Notes: generated from the letters alone by a model not told the origin. Numbered from the stretch's first letter, positions 33,704-42,436 are shown. The stretch is 50,382 nucleotides of DNA from Planctomycetota bacterium (GCA_030749235.1 JASMKM010000014.1:1-50382), one strand, 5' to 3'. Numbers and translations: made by a program.

Positions 33704-34978
33704 ATGGGGCGCTTCTTCCCGTGTCCGCTTGGTCGTCCCCAGAACGTCCTGGTGATGCCCGAGGTCGGCGAATGCCTGCCCACCCAACGTCCCGGCTTCC
33801 TGCATGGTGATCCACGCTTGTGGATCCCAGGCACTTTCCAGTTGATCGAGACCCAGGGGGGGCAAGCACCCTTGCCTTGGACCGCTGAATCCGACCTGCT
33901 GCTGGCGCCAGCGCCAGCGCCAGGCCCCGAGACCGACTCCCTGCGCACGGTGCTGAAGGGCCTGCCGAAGGATTATCCAGTGGCCCTCTACGAGCGCGAC
34001 ATCCCGGTTTGGCCCAACCTGTTGCTGTCGGCTGAAGGTCAAGATGGCGGCCTGCATTTCACCAATGCTGCCAACGGCTTGCGTGGTTATCGCTCCGCCT
34101 TCCGCCACCGCGGTCGGGGTGGGGCCGAGGCACTTCTGGTAATGCCAACGCAGTTCCACCTGAATCTGCTCGACCGCTCTTGGCGGCTGGAGCTCCTTCC
34201 CCGGTCCGGTAAGGACCTCTTGAATCGGCGCCATCTAGCGACCGCCTTGGATCATCAACGCAGCCTGGTCGAGGTGGTCAACTCCCGGCATAAGAGCAAG
34301 CTGCAGCCGGTGAGTCGGATCGCCGTCGTCATGCCACACTTCGACGACGACATCCTGCAATGCGGCGCCGCCATGTTGCAGGCCTTGGATGCTGGTACCG
34401 AGGTGCGCATGATCTGGCTCACCGATGGCCGTAAGGGCATCACCACGGTGTCGGAGGAGGAGTCGGCGCGGATCCGTCATCAGGAGGCCAAACGTGCGAT
34501 GGACATCCTCGGCGTGACCGACATGCACTTCCTTGATGCACCGGAGACCGAGCTAAAGAAGCGCGGTCCATGGACGGCGAAGCTGCATGAGCTTCTCAAG
34601 GATTATCGGCCCGAGCGCGTCTTCACCGTTTGGTGGGCCGACAACAACATCGACCACTTTGAGGCCAATCGCGTGCTGCAGGCGGCATGGCCATCCGAAC
34701 TGGATGCCACCATCGCGGCATCGGGCTTGTGGCAGCCGCTGCCGCTCACTTGCGGCGTGGCTATCGATGCCGACTTGCGCGCGCGTAAGGATGAGGCCTT
34801 GTTGGCTTATGCTTCGCAGATCGCCGAGGTCGACTATCTGCGTGTGGACCATGGTCTTGGTCGCTGGTATGCGCGCGACAGTCAGGCAGACTGGCTGGAG
34901 GCCTTCTGGGAATTGCCGGCCAATGAGTACTGGAAGGCATTCAAGCGCTCCGGCTGCCCGAAGCGCCTGTTCTTGTAG
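33704..34978 (+). CDS. PIG-L family deacetylase with N-terminal extension
   Basis: PIG-L/LmbE-like proteins are zinc hydrolases that remove acetyl groups from N-acetylglucosamine-containing substrates. The catalytic domain occupies about residues 200-424: MPHFDDD (His212, Asp215) and the distal DNNIDH (His318) form the zinc site. The first ~195 residues are an extra domain I do not recognise; it is beta-rich with a Pro/Ala spacer (LLLAPAPAPGPE). The usual PHPDDE motif is varied to PHFDDD. No signal peptide. It starts five bases after the phosphodiesterase gene, so both are probably cotranslated and may act on the same glycan precursor. Confidence 0.85.
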   Translation: MGRFFPCPLGRPQNVLVMPEVGECLPTQRPGFLHGDPRLWIPGTFQLIETQGGQAPLPWTAESDLLLAPAPAPGPETDSLRTVLKGLPKDYPVALYERDIPVWPNLLLSAEGQDGGLHFTNAANGLRGYRSAFRHRGRGGAEALLVMPTQFHLNLLDRSWRLELLPRSGKDLLNRRHLATALDHQRSLVEVVNSRHKSKLQPVSRIAVVMPHFDDDILQCGAAMLQALDAGTEVRMIWLTDGRKGITTVSEEESARIRHQEAKRAMDILGVTDMHFLDAPETELKKRGPWTAKLHELLKDYRPERVFTVWWADNNIDHFEANRVLQAAWPSELDATIAASGLWQPLPLTCGVAIDADLRARKDEALLAYASQIAEVDYLRVDHGLGRWYARDSQADWLEAFWELPANEYWKAFKRSGCPKRLFL

Positions 34979-34980
34979 GT

Positions 34981-35004
34981 GCAGGCGGAGTGCCTGCTTC
35001 TGTT
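34981..35004 (+). terminator. Possible terminator after the PIG-L gene
   Basis: GCAGGC (34981-34986) / GCCTGC (34992-34997) with a five-base loop, followed by TTCTGTT. It sits in the 59-base gap between convergent genes. The T run is imperfect. Confidence 0.45.
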
Positions 35005-35037
35005 GCATACCTTTGCAGCAGCTTCGTGCCGTACGGC

Positions 35038-35811
35038 CTAGCCGTCTTCGTCGAGGTCGCCCTGTAGGGCTTCCGAAGTACGTGGAGCGTTGAGAATCAC
35101 ACGTTCGGCGAAGGTCATCGCGCGCAAGGTGTCCGACACCGTCTGCAGGTGCTGGTTGTAGACGGCTTCACCGGTCTTCACCACGTAGATCACATCACCG
35201 GACTGCACATAAGGGATGGCCGAGCGCACGTTGATGTCGTCCGGCGCGAACAACATGTCCAGGTCGAAGTGCTTGATGGTCATGATGCCATCCACCTTGC
35301 GAGCAATCAGTACGCCAGTCTTATCGCCATCAGGACCGAGACCGCCGGCGGAGGCGATTACGTCGAGGATGGTGGTGCGCGGGTTGGTCAGCGGCAGGAC
35401 CGCGGTGCGCATGACCTCGCCCATGACGGTGACCTTACGATTCGGCGAGAATTCCACGTCGACGAAGACGATGGGGTTGACCAGATACTTGGCGTAGGCG
35501 TCAGTCAGGCTGTCCTCGAATTGATCGCGGGTTTGACCCTCGGCGCGCAATTTCCCGACCAGAGGCAGGTTGACGGTGCCGTCAATGCGAACCTTGTAAG
35601 TGCGCGACAACTCCGGGTTCTGGTAGACGTCCAGGGCCACTTTGTCTTCGGCGCCAAGGAAAAATTCACCGTTGGCGACTTCGGATTCATAGTCTAGAGG
35701 AAGGATTCCAATGTTCTCATTGAGACTCGGACCTTCCGTATACGGAGAAACAGTGCAGGCCGCAACGGCGACCGGCATCAGAAACAGCAATTGTGAGAGG
35801 CGTAGTTTCAT
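35038..35811 (-). CDS. Polysaccharide export lipoprotein (Wza/KpsD-like)
   Basis: The protein has 257 residues with a lipoprotein signal ending VAAC (Cys19). It contains a Poly_export domain (about 50-130: GAEDKVALDVYQNPELSRTY, IDGTVNLPLVGKL) and one SLBB-type segment (VTVMGEVMRTAVLPL ... ILDVIASAGG). Such proteins form the outer-membrane channel for capsule or exopolysaccharide. It is shorter than Wza and lacks obvious extra SLBB repeats. I start at ATG 35811; the upstream in-frame start would destroy the signal peptide. It is transcribed divergently from the phosphodiesterase gene at 35899. No Wzc-type kinase is in the window. Confidence 0.88.
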   Translation of the reverse strand: MKLRLSQLLFLMPVAVAACTVSPYTEGPSLNENIGILPLDYESEVANGEFFLGAEDKVALDVYQNPELSRTYKVRIDGTVNLPLVGKLRAEGQTRDQFEDSLTDAYAKYLVNPIVFVDVEFSPNRKVTVMGEVMRTAVLPLTNPRTTILDVIASAGGLGPDGDKTGVLIARKVDGIMTIKHFDLDMLFAPDDINVRSAIPYVQSGDVIYVVKTGEAVYNQHLQTVSDTLRAMTFAERVILNAPRTSEALQGDLDEDG

Positions 35812-35898
35812 GCTCAGTTTGGGGCACTTACAGTTGGCTATTGTCTCAGAACCCCGCGCCGGGTCAAATGGGGGCCTGAGGAAATCCAACCTACAGCC

Positions 35899-37560
35899 AT
35901 GACACGTTTAGCCATCGTCGGAATTGACGGCGCAACCTGGACGATCATCCGCCCGATGATCGAGGCCGGGGAGTTGCCGAATATCGCTCGTATCCTCCGT
36001 GAGGGAGTGTCGGGCGTGCTTGAATCGGAAAAACCACCGATGACCCCACCTGCTTGGACTTCGATGTTCACAGGACTGAATCCTGGCAGACATGGGGTTT
36101 TCCACTTCATCCGCCGCGATCTCGGCACCTATGGGGTGCTGCTGAACGATAGTCGAAACTATGCAGGCAAGGACATGATGTCGCTGTTAAGCGGCCGCGG
36201 CTGGAGCGTCGGCTGCCTGTCGGTTCCCATGACCTACCCTCCATATCCGGTCAAGGACGGTTATATGGTGTCGGGAATTCCGATGCCGCTGGCGGGGGAT
36301 TCAATCGCTTGGCCGCCCGGGTTGACCGATGAGATGACCGAAGTGCTCGGCCATCCTTATGAGCCCGACGTGGAATATGGCACCTACGATGGCGATACCG
36401 AGACTGATTCGGATGACCTGGCCAAATACGCGGTGCTGCGTGATCACCTGTTCAAGATCGAGCGTGAGCGCCTCGACCTGCAGCGCCACCTACTGAAGAC
36501 GCGGCCGACGGATTTCTACTTCACGGTAATTTCGGTCACCGACCGCTGCCAGCACTACTTCTGGAAGTTCCAAGACCCTACCCACGCCGGTTATACCGAA
36601 GAGGGCAACCGCCTCTATGGCGAGGTCATCAAGGATTCCTATCGCCTGGCGGACGAGTTTGTCGGCGAGGTGCGCGAACAGATCGGCGACGACGTACCGA
36701 TCTCGCTAGTCAGTGATCATGGCTTCGGTCCGCAGTACACGGATTTTCATGTCAACGCATGGCTCGAGCAGGCCGGTTTCTTAAAGCGCAAGAAAACGCC
36801 GCGTTGGACCTTGGGCATGTTGCCGCTGAAGTATGCCTTTGCCAAGATCGGCTTGGCAGGTGTGGGCAAGGCGCTTGGGCCGCTGGGCAAGATTGTTTTG
36901 ATGCGCCCAAAGATCAAAAAGTATCCCGACATGCGGGATGTGGTCTGGTCCGAGACGCGTGCCTTCGCCACCTTGCATGGCATCTGTATCAATCGCAAGG
37001 GGCGCGAGCCAATGGGCATCGTCGATGGCGATGCGGCCTATCGACAGACGGTGGATGAAGTACTGAATGCTCTGAGCCAGATCAAGATGCCTGATGGTTC
37101 CCAGGCGGTGGATCTTTCTGGAGTCAAGGAAGACATCTACAAGGGTCCGCGCACGCCGGAAGCGCCTGACATCCAGTTCCAGATGGCCGGACTCAGCTGC
37201 GTGACCAAGGAGAGCTGGGGCGACAGCGAGTTGTTCGGCACCCGCAAGAACGCGCCCATCTCTGGACAGCACCGTTTCGACGGGATCTTTGCCTATTCGG
37301 GCCCCAATGCCAAGGCTGGCCATCAGCTACAGGGCATGCATATCCAGGACACTACGCCCACCTTGCTCTACGCCACTGGCGAGGCGGTGCCGAAGTGGAT
37401 GGATGGGCGGATTCGCGGCGACATCTACGAGAATCCCGAGGAGCCGAGGTGGGATGACTCTCCGGAACCGGGTTCCGGGGGCGAAGGCGGCGACAGTTTC
37501 TCCGACGAAGAGAGTGCCGCTATCGAGGAATCGCTACGCGGCTTAGGCTACTTGCAATAG
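35899..37560 (+). CDS. Second cytoplasmic-type phosphodiesterase/nucleotide pyrophosphatase-family protein
   Basis: The protein has 553 residues, paralogous to the gene at 32028: LAIVGIDGATW (metal-binding Asp10), LPNIARIL, MTPPAWTSMFTG with Thr49 at the nucleophile position, VSDHGFGPQ, a long central insertion, and the C-terminal ESLRGLGYLQ. No signal peptide. It differs from the 32028 protein in the nucleophile residue (Thr rather than Ser), suggesting a different reaction or substrate. A terminator-like hairpin follows. Its position beside the Wza-like gene supports a surface-glycan role, but that is inference. Confidence 0.85.
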   Translation: MTRLAIVGIDGATWTIIRPMIEAGELPNIARILREGVSGVLESEKPPMTPPAWTSMFTGLNPGRHGVFHFIRRDLGTYGVLLNDSRNYAGKDMMSLLSGRGWSVGCLSVPMTYPPYPVKDGYMVSGIPMPLAGDSIAWPPGLTDEMTEVLGHPYEPDVEYGTYDGDTETDSDDLAKYAVLRDHLFKIERERLDLQRHLLKTRPTDFYFTVISVTDRCQHYFWKFQDPTHAGYTEEGNRLYGEVIKDSYRLADEFVGEVREQIGDDVPISLVSDHGFGPQYTDFHVNAWLEQAGFLKRKKTPRWTLGMLPLKYAFAKIGLAGVGKALGPLGKIVLMRPKIKKYPDMRDVVWSETRAFATLHGICINRKGREPMGIVDGDAAYRQTVDEVLNALSQIKMPDGSQAVDLSGVKEDIYKGPRTPEAPDIQFQMAGLSCVTKESWGDSELFGTRKNAPISGQHRFDGIFAYSGPNAKAGHQLQGMHIQDTTPTLLYATGEAVPKWMDGRIRGDIYENPEEPRWDDSPEPGSGGEGGDSFSDEESAAIEESLRGLGYLQ

Positions 37561-37561
37561 A

Positions 37562-37595
37562 GCGCTGCACTCAGCCTCTGCTGCAAGCGCCTTTT
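37562..37595 (+). terminator. Terminator after the second phosphodiesterase gene
   Basis: GCGCTGCA (37562-37569) pairs with TGCAAGCGC (37582-37590) with a one-base bulge and is followed by CTTTT. The convergent gene's stop codon overlaps its last bases. Confidence 0.6.
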
Positions 37596-38706
37596 AGCTC
37601 CGTCTCAAGCCAAGCGGCTTGGCCAATACCGCTTGGCCAGTCAGGTCGATTACGAAGTCTGATGGCATTGCGTTGTCGACGGTGAAACCATGGTTTTGGA
37701 GCTGTGCGATTGTGAGCCCCACGGCAGTGGCGTCGGCGGCAGTGGCCGGCTGACCTTCGCCTAAGACGATCTCCACAAAGGCTTGCTGTTGCTTCCTGCC
37801 AAAGCGCAGGATGCGCGCTGCTGGCAGCTCCAACAGTTCCAACTCATACAGCAAGCGATAAAGGCCTTTGGCCCCGGCCTCATTGGCGCAGCTCAATCGT
37901 TGCGGTTCTCCTGCCGGCACTTCTTCGACGCGCTCCACACCATCTCCGGTAGGGGAGAAATCGCGGGTACGTCGCAAGCATCGGCGGCTTTGGCGACGCA
38001 GGCTCTCCAAGCGCCAGATCTTGGCATGGTGCAACAACTCCTCGGTGGGCAAGCAATCCATCTGCTCGCGATAAGCGTCGAGGATGGCCGCCCCCAAGGT
38101 TAGGCGCCGCGCCTCGGACCAACCACCGAGCAGATGTTTCAGGTCGCGAAAGCGTGCCTTGGCCGGGGCTTGGCGACCTTCATGCAACAACGCATGGCCT
38201 AGGTCTAAAGGCAGAAGCTGCGCCTGTTTGTTCAGCACTAAATCGGCATGGGCAAGATCCGGGTCGCTCCAACCCAAGCGGTGCAAGTTTGCCAATCCTG
38301 AGCCGATCGCGGCGGCATCCTCGAGGGTCCAGAGATCGCCGTGGCGCCCCTCCATCCATGGGCGTGCCAGCAGGCCATTGGCCGCGTCGAGTTGCTCGGC
38401 ATGAATCTCCACTGGCACAGATGGCAACTTCAAGCCGAGTTGGCGCAGGTGTTTGGCTTCACGCAATAAGGAAGGCTGGCGCAGACGTCGCCGCAGCCGT
38501 TCGAAGCTGCGTTGTGGACTATCCAGCTTCAGGACCCAAGTCTTCTCATCCAAGGCATGCTTCAGCACCACGCGCCGTGCCGACAGGCGCAGCAATTGAC
38601 CATGCCCGGCCAGGCTGGCATCTAACAGCTGGCGCAACAGCGGATCCTCGAGCTTGTCGGCCTTCGCCGCAATGCGTTCCACGATCTGTGAAGCCAATCG
38701 ATGCAC
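37594..38706 (-). CDS. Lipopolysaccharide kinase-like protein (Kdo/WaaP kinase fold)
   Basis: The protein has 370 residues with a small-molecule kinase fold in its first ~190: WVLKLD (Lys60, possible ATP-binding lysine), LLREAKHL (Glu in the alpha-C position), catalytic loop HADLVLN (His153, Asp155, Asn159) and PLDLG (Asp168) as metal-binding motif. The spacing resembles KdkA/WaaP-type LPS kinases that phosphorylate Kdo or heptose in the inner core. The ~180-residue C-terminal part is not recognised. It is divergent from lptF/lptG, which fits an LPS role. The GTG start is exactly six bases after a TAGCCT box. Confidence 0.65.
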   Translation of the reverse strand: MHRLASQIVERIAAKADKLEDPLLRQLLDASLAGHGQLLRLSARRVVLKHALDEKTWVLKLDSPQRSFERLRRRLRQPSLLREAKHLRQLGLKLPSVPVEIHAEQLDAANGLLARPWMEGRHGDLWTLEDAAAIGSGLANLHRLGWSDPDLAHADLVLNKQAQLLPLDLGHALLHEGRQAPAKARFRDLKHLLGGWSEARRLTLGAAILDAYREQMDCLPTEELLHHAKIWRLESLRRQSRRCLRRTRDFSPTGDGVERVEEVPAGEPQRLSCANEAGAKGLYRLLYELELLELPAARILRFGRKQQQAFVEIVLGEGQPATAADATAVGLTIAQLQNHGFTVDNAMPSDFVIDLTGQAVLAKPLGLRRS

Positions 38707-38712
38707 ATTAGA

Positions 38713-38718
38713 AGGCTA
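38713..38718 (-). promoter_or_regulatory. -10-like box (TAGCCT) for a leaderless LPS-kinase-like transcript
   Basis: TAGCCT on the minus strand is followed by six bases (TCTAAT) and the GTG at 38706. It is part of a divergent pair with the lptF promoter. Confidence 0.4.
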
Positions 38719-38804
38719 ACAGAATCTAGGCTTTGGGCCGAATACGTCGGCATTTCTTCCTTCGCCAGCACATGCCGGCGGCGAAGTCGGCCATGCGCAG
38801 ACGC

Positions 38805-38810
38805 TAGAAT
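38805..38810 (+). promoter_or_regulatory. -10 box (TAGAAT) for a leaderless lptF transcript
   Basis: TAGAAT is followed by six bases (CCCGCA) and ATG 38817. There is no Shine-Dalgarno sequence. Confidence 0.6.
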
Positions 38811-38816
38811 CCCGCA

Positions 38817-39926
38817 ATGATTCTCACCAAGGCCTATCTCCGGGAGATTCTGCAGCGCCTCTTCATGGTGCTCGCAGGGGTAATCTTCCTGGTCGGATTA
38901 GGTGCCGCGATTCGCGCTTCCGCCACCAGCCAAGGGGCACCGCTTTGGGTGCCCTTGAGCCTGGTGCCGTTGATCGTCGGCCAAGCCTTACCCTATTTCC
39001 TGCCGGTCGTTCTTTTGGCTGGGGTGGTGCTCACCTATGGGCGCATGTCCTCGGACTTGGAGCACATCGCTGCCTTCGCAGCCGGCAAGAGACCGCAACG
39101 CTTGTTGACAGCCGCAATGTTGGCTGGCGCATTGATGTCGGCGATTTCCTATCCCTTGGCTGCCGAAGTGGTGCCTAGCCTGTACCGCAACATGCGCAGC
39201 TTGGTGAACCGCGTGCCGGTGGCGGCGCTCGAGAACACCAACCCCGGATCCAGTGAGCTGCAATACGCCGGCCTGTATCTTTCTTGGCGCGGACGTAGCG
39301 GCCCGGGGTTGTTCCACAACGTCTTGCTGAGCTTGAACGACGTCAGCGGGGTCGGCGGTTCCGCCAAGGCTTACAGCGATGGCGACGGCGAGGAGCAGCT
39401 GCGCTTGCGTGCTGACAGCGCCCATATGACTGTGACCGACAACACCTTGTCCTTCGCATTCGATGGTCTTCGCACCTTTCGCGATACGCGAGGCCTGTTT
39501 ACCAATCCGGGCCGCTCTTGGTTGACCTTTAACCTGTCGGAGATGCATCAAAGACAAAGCGATCGCTTGCGCGCCAAGGACATGCAATCGTCGATGTTGC
39601 TGCAGGAGATTCGCAACGAGGAAATCGACACCGACAAACGCGATCACTATCGCTTTATCTTCTGGCAACGTTGGTCGATGTCCTTGTCGTCAATCCCGCT
39701 GGCCTTGGTTGGCGCTCTGCTCGGTTGGCGTTTGAGGAGGGGGGGCTTCCTAGCGGCCTTCGCGGCCACCCTAGGCCTGTTGTTGTTCCTGTACTTCCCG
39801 GTCTTCTTCCTATGCGACAGCCTCGAGGAAGTGGGCGCTTTACCGCCGCTGGCGGCGGCTTGGCTCCCGTTGTTCAGCCTGGTGCCGGTGGGCGCCTTTC
39901 TGATGTATAAGGAGCAACGCGCATGA
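38817..39926 (+). CDS. lptF: LPS export permease LptF (YjgP/YjgQ family)
   Basis: The protein has 369 residues: an N-terminal membrane part with three helices (about 14-34, 48-70, 98-118), a large periplasmic beta-jellyroll-like domain (~130-270) and three C-terminal helices, the LptF/LptG layout. With LptB and the partner permease it extracts LPS from the inner membrane. Characteristic segments: LPYFLPVVLLAGVVLTYGRMSSDLE region and RWSMSLSSIPLALVGALLG. Assignment as F rather than G follows the usual gene order and is not certain. It overlaps the next gene by four bases (ATGA). Confidence 0.85.
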   Translation: MILTKAYLREILQRLFMVLAGVIFLVGLGAAIRASATSQGAPLWVPLSLVPLIVGQALPYFLPVVLLAGVVLTYGRMSSDLEHIAAFAAGKRPQRLLTAAMLAGALMSAISYPLAAEVVPSLYRNMRSLVNRVPVAALENTNPGSSELQYAGLYLSWRGRSGPGLFHNVLLSLNDVSGVGGSAKAYSDGDGEEQLRLRADSAHMTVTDNTLSFAFDGLRTFRDTRGLFTNPGRSWLTFNLSEMHQRQSDRLRAKDMQSSMLLQEIRNEEIDTDKRDHYRFIFWQRWSMSLSSIPLALVGALLGWRLRRGGFLAAFAATLGLLLFLYFPVFFLCDSLEEVGALPPLAAAWLPLFSLVPVGAFLMYKEQRA

Positions 39927-40993
39927 TTCAGCGATTCGACCGCTACGTGCTGCGCAGCTTCATCAACCATTGGTTGGTAGTCTGTGCGGCTTTCGTCGGC
40001 TTGTTCACCGTGCTCGAGGTTCTGGTCAATACCGACGAGTTCCAGGAAGCGATGGACAAGGAGGGTTTGAGTATCGGTGGCGGCGACATCTTGTTTTATT
40101 ACTGCATCAACGCGCCCTTCCTGCTGATGCAATTCGCACCGTACATCACCATGTTGTCCGGGCTTGGCACGGTCACCCAGCTGCTGCGTAATCGCGAATG
40201 GACGCCGGTGTTGGCCGCCGGCCGCCCGGCCTGGCGCGCCTTCCTGCCAATCATGGTGGCGGCAGCGTCCATTTCCCTTGGCTTGAGCGTGGCCAAGGAG
40301 ACTTTCATGCCTTCCCTGCTGGGCAAGCATGAATCGCTGCAGCGCAATCTATTCAGCCAGCGCCATTGGCAGCCGAACGATTTGTGGGCTCGTGGCGTCG
40401 GCGACGTCCGCCTGCATGCCGACGTCTTTAAGCCAGAAGCCGACCCGCCGCAGATTGTTGGTTTGGAGGTCTTCGCCACGTCGGTCTCCGGCGATGACGA
40501 GCGAATTATCGCGCGCAGCGCCGAATGGCAAGGCAGTGCATGGGGATTGGAGGATGGCCTGCGAATCAGGAGTGGCGTCGAGGAACCGCTCTACAGTTTC
40601 TCCCTCCAGGGTCTGAAGCCGGAAGACCTGGAGCGGGCCTATTTCAGTCATTGGCGTCCGCTGGACTTGTCCTCTAAGGATTATCATGGCTTGTTGGCTG
40701 GCGACCCAGACCACCGCCAGGCCGAGACCATGTTGTGGGGCCAGCGCAGTGCGCCTTTCGTGCCGTTGATTCTGCTCGCCCTCGGTCTGCCCTTCGCCTT
40801 GAGTTTCGAGCGCCGCACATCCCTTGAGGGCATCGCCAACGGCTTGTTGCTTTGCGCACTGTTTTTCGTAGCTGAACTGTTGTTACGTGACCTGGGCGGA
40901 CGTGGGGCCCTGAGCCCGTGGCTGGCTGGGATGGCGCCGATTCTATGTTTCGGCAGCCTAGGGATCTGGGCCTACGGGCGTATGCCGACCTGA
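39923..40993 (+). CDS. lptG: LPS export permease LptG-like (YjgP/YjgQ family)
   Basis: The protein has 356 residues with the same architecture as its neighbour: the conserved opening FDRYVLRSFINHW, then three membrane segments, a periplasmic domain (~115-260) and three C-terminal helices. FLLMQFAPYITMLSGLGTV and the following RNREWTPVLAAG match the cytoplasmic coupling-helix region that contacts the LptB ATPase. Translation is coupled to lptF through the ATGA overlap. No lptB or lptC is in the window. Confidence 0.85.
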   Translation: MIQRFDRYVLRSFINHWLVVCAAFVGLFTVLEVLVNTDEFQEAMDKEGLSIGGGDILFYYCINAPFLLMQFAPYITMLSGLGTVTQLLRNREWTPVLAAGRPAWRAFLPIMVAAASISLGLSVAKETFMPSLLGKHESLQRNLFSQRHWQPNDLWARGVGDVRLHADVFKPEADPPQIVGLEVFATSVSGDDERIIARSAEWQGSAWGLEDGLRIRSGVEEPLYSFSLQGLKPEDLERAYFSHWRPLDLSSKDYHGLLAGDPDHRQAETMLWGQRSAPFVPLILLALGLPFALSFERRTSLEGIANGLLLCALFFVAELLLRDLGGRGALSPWLAGMAPILCFGSLGIWAYGRMPT

Positions 40994-41074
40994 GATCGCT
41001 GCGTCAGAGGCATTTTCCTGTTCTTCGGCACAGAAGCGGCGGAATTCACGCAGGACATTCTGTGGCGGTGGCGT

Positions 41075-41080
41075 CACAAT
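41075..41080 (+). promoter_or_regulatory. -10 box (CACAAT) for a leaderless TPR-lipoprotein transcript
   Basis: CACAAT is followed by six bases (AGCTTC) and ATG 41087. No Shine-Dalgarno sequence is present. Confidence 0.5.
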
Positions 41081-41086
41081 AGCTTC

Positions 41087-42325
41087 ATGCGACGTCTCTC
41101 CGTATTGGGCTTGCTCGCCGTCATCTCATGCCAAGCGACCACCATCGAGGATGGTGATTCGATGTTCCGCCGTGGAAACTACCCACAGGCGCTGCAAGTC
41201 TATTCTGACCTAGCCGCCGAAAGCCCCTCTAGGGAGCTGGATCGGCGTGTGGAGCGCACGCGCTACTTCCTGATGGAGCAAGGCGTGCGCAATCTTTTGC
41301 ATCTGGATCGTTCCGAGGATGCCCTCGAGATTCTCGATTACATTGAAGGAGTGGCTCCGGTGGATCGTGTCGAGGTTGTGGCTGGCTTGCGAGCCCGCAC
41401 CCTGAAGCAGATTGGACGACGCCATTACGACCTTGGTTTCGAGTACTACGAAGCCACCCTGATTGAAGCCGCTGCCCGCGAATACGTTTTGTGCCTCAGC
41501 TGGGATCCGGAGAACGAGGCTGCCAAGACCAGTCTGGCACGCTGTGAGCAGTGGTTGGCCACGCGCGAGATCTTAGCCGAGGACTATTACTTCCAAGGCA
41601 TGGAGCACCTGCGCAAGGATCAGGACCTGCGCGCCCGTACCTCCTTTATGCACGCTGCCACCTTGTTGGAAGATGATGACAGTCAAGCCGCCGAGCGCCT
41701 GGCCAATCTAACCGCTAGTCTGGCGGAAGAGAGCCGCGAGAAGAGTCTCCTCTACATGGAAGCCGGGCTCACCGGACAGGCTTGGGTGGCCGCACAGGAT
41801 GCCGTCTACTTGGCTCCAGATGATCCGCGCAACCAGGAGCTAGCCAAGCATCTCGCTGACACGGTGCTGAGCAACGCCTATCTGGTTGCCGCCGATGTCG
41901 CTCGCCGTGGGGGCGAGACTTCCGCTGCCGATGAGTTTTTGCAGAAGACCCGCGAGTTAGGCGTAGTCCAACATCGTGAACGGATCCGCACCGTCGCCGA
42001 GTTGAATCAGGATCGCAAGAACAGTGATCACTATGCCCGCGCCCGCGCCTATGAGCTGGACAATCAGATGGTCCATGCACGTGACCGATACCAGGAGATC
42101 CTCGATGACGAGGGTGGTTTAGGTTGGCGCGATGTCAAGCAGCGCCTGACCGCAATCAGCGCGCGCTTGACCGATGCTGAGCAGAAGATGACCGCTGCCC
42201 AAGTGGCCCGCAACGCTGGCGACATCGATGGCTACGTTAAGGGGCTCCAGGAGGTGCTGCGCTTGAGCGTCGACTTCCCCGATGCCATGGAGCAGTACCG
42301 CGCGTACTTGGCTGGTAAGGAGTGA
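41087..42325 (+). CDS. TPR-type lipoprotein of unknown function
   Basis: The protein has 412 residues. A lipoprotein signal (lipobox VISC, Cys15) is followed by helical repeats resembling tetratricopeptide units (for example MFRRGNYPQALQVYSDLAAE and YYEATLIEAAAREYVLCLSW), running nearly to the C-terminus. Such proteins usually scaffold envelope complexes. The upstream lptF/lptG genes suggest an envelope context, but it has its own promoter. No specific role can be assigned. Confidence 0.75.
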   Translation: MRRLSVLGLLAVISCQATTIEDGDSMFRRGNYPQALQVYSDLAAESPSRELDRRVERTRYFLMEQGVRNLLHLDRSEDALEILDYIEGVAPVDRVEVVAGLRARTLKQIGRRHYDLGFEYYEATLIEAAAREYVLCLSWDPENEAAKTSLARCEQWLATREILAEDYYFQGMEHLRKDQDLRARTSFMHAATLLEDDDSQAAERLANLTASLAEESREKSLLYMEAGLTGQAWVAAQDAVYLAPDDPRNQELAKHLADTVLSNAYLVAADVARRGGETSAADEFLQKTRELGVVQHRERIRTVAELNQDRKNSDHYARARAYELDNQMVHARDRYQEILDDEGGLGWRDVKQRLTAISARLTDAEQKMTAAQVARNAGDIDGYVKGLQEVLRLSVDFPDAMEQYRAYLAGKE

Positions 42326-42331
42326 TTCAGC

Positions 42332-42407
42332 TGGTGGAGACGAGGGGATTCGAACCCCCGACCTTCGCATTGCGAACGCGATACTCTCCCAACTGAGCTA
42401 CGTCCCC
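42332..42407 (-). tRNA. tRNA-Ala (anticodon CGC)
   Basis: On the minus strand the 76-base sequence folds into a full cloverleaf: acceptor GGGGACG/CGTCTCC, D-stem GCTC/GAGT, anticodon stem TCGCG/TGCGA around loop TTCGCAA (anticodon CGC, reads GCG), T-arm with GGTTCGAATC and encoded 3' CCA. The G3-U70 wobble pair, the identity element for alanyl-tRNA synthetase, is present. Confidence 0.96.
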
Positions 42408-42421
42408 ATCTGAACCCAAAA

Positions 42422-42436
42422 CTGAGATAATCTCAG
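42422..42436. promoter_or_regulatory. Palindrome CTGAGA-TAA-TCTCAG between tRNA-Ala and the nitrilase gene
   Basis: A perfect 6-bp dyad with a three-base centre lies eight bases before the TAGGAT -10-like box (42444-42449) of the nitrilase gene and just upstream of the divergent tRNA. It could be an operator for either. Confidence 0.35.
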
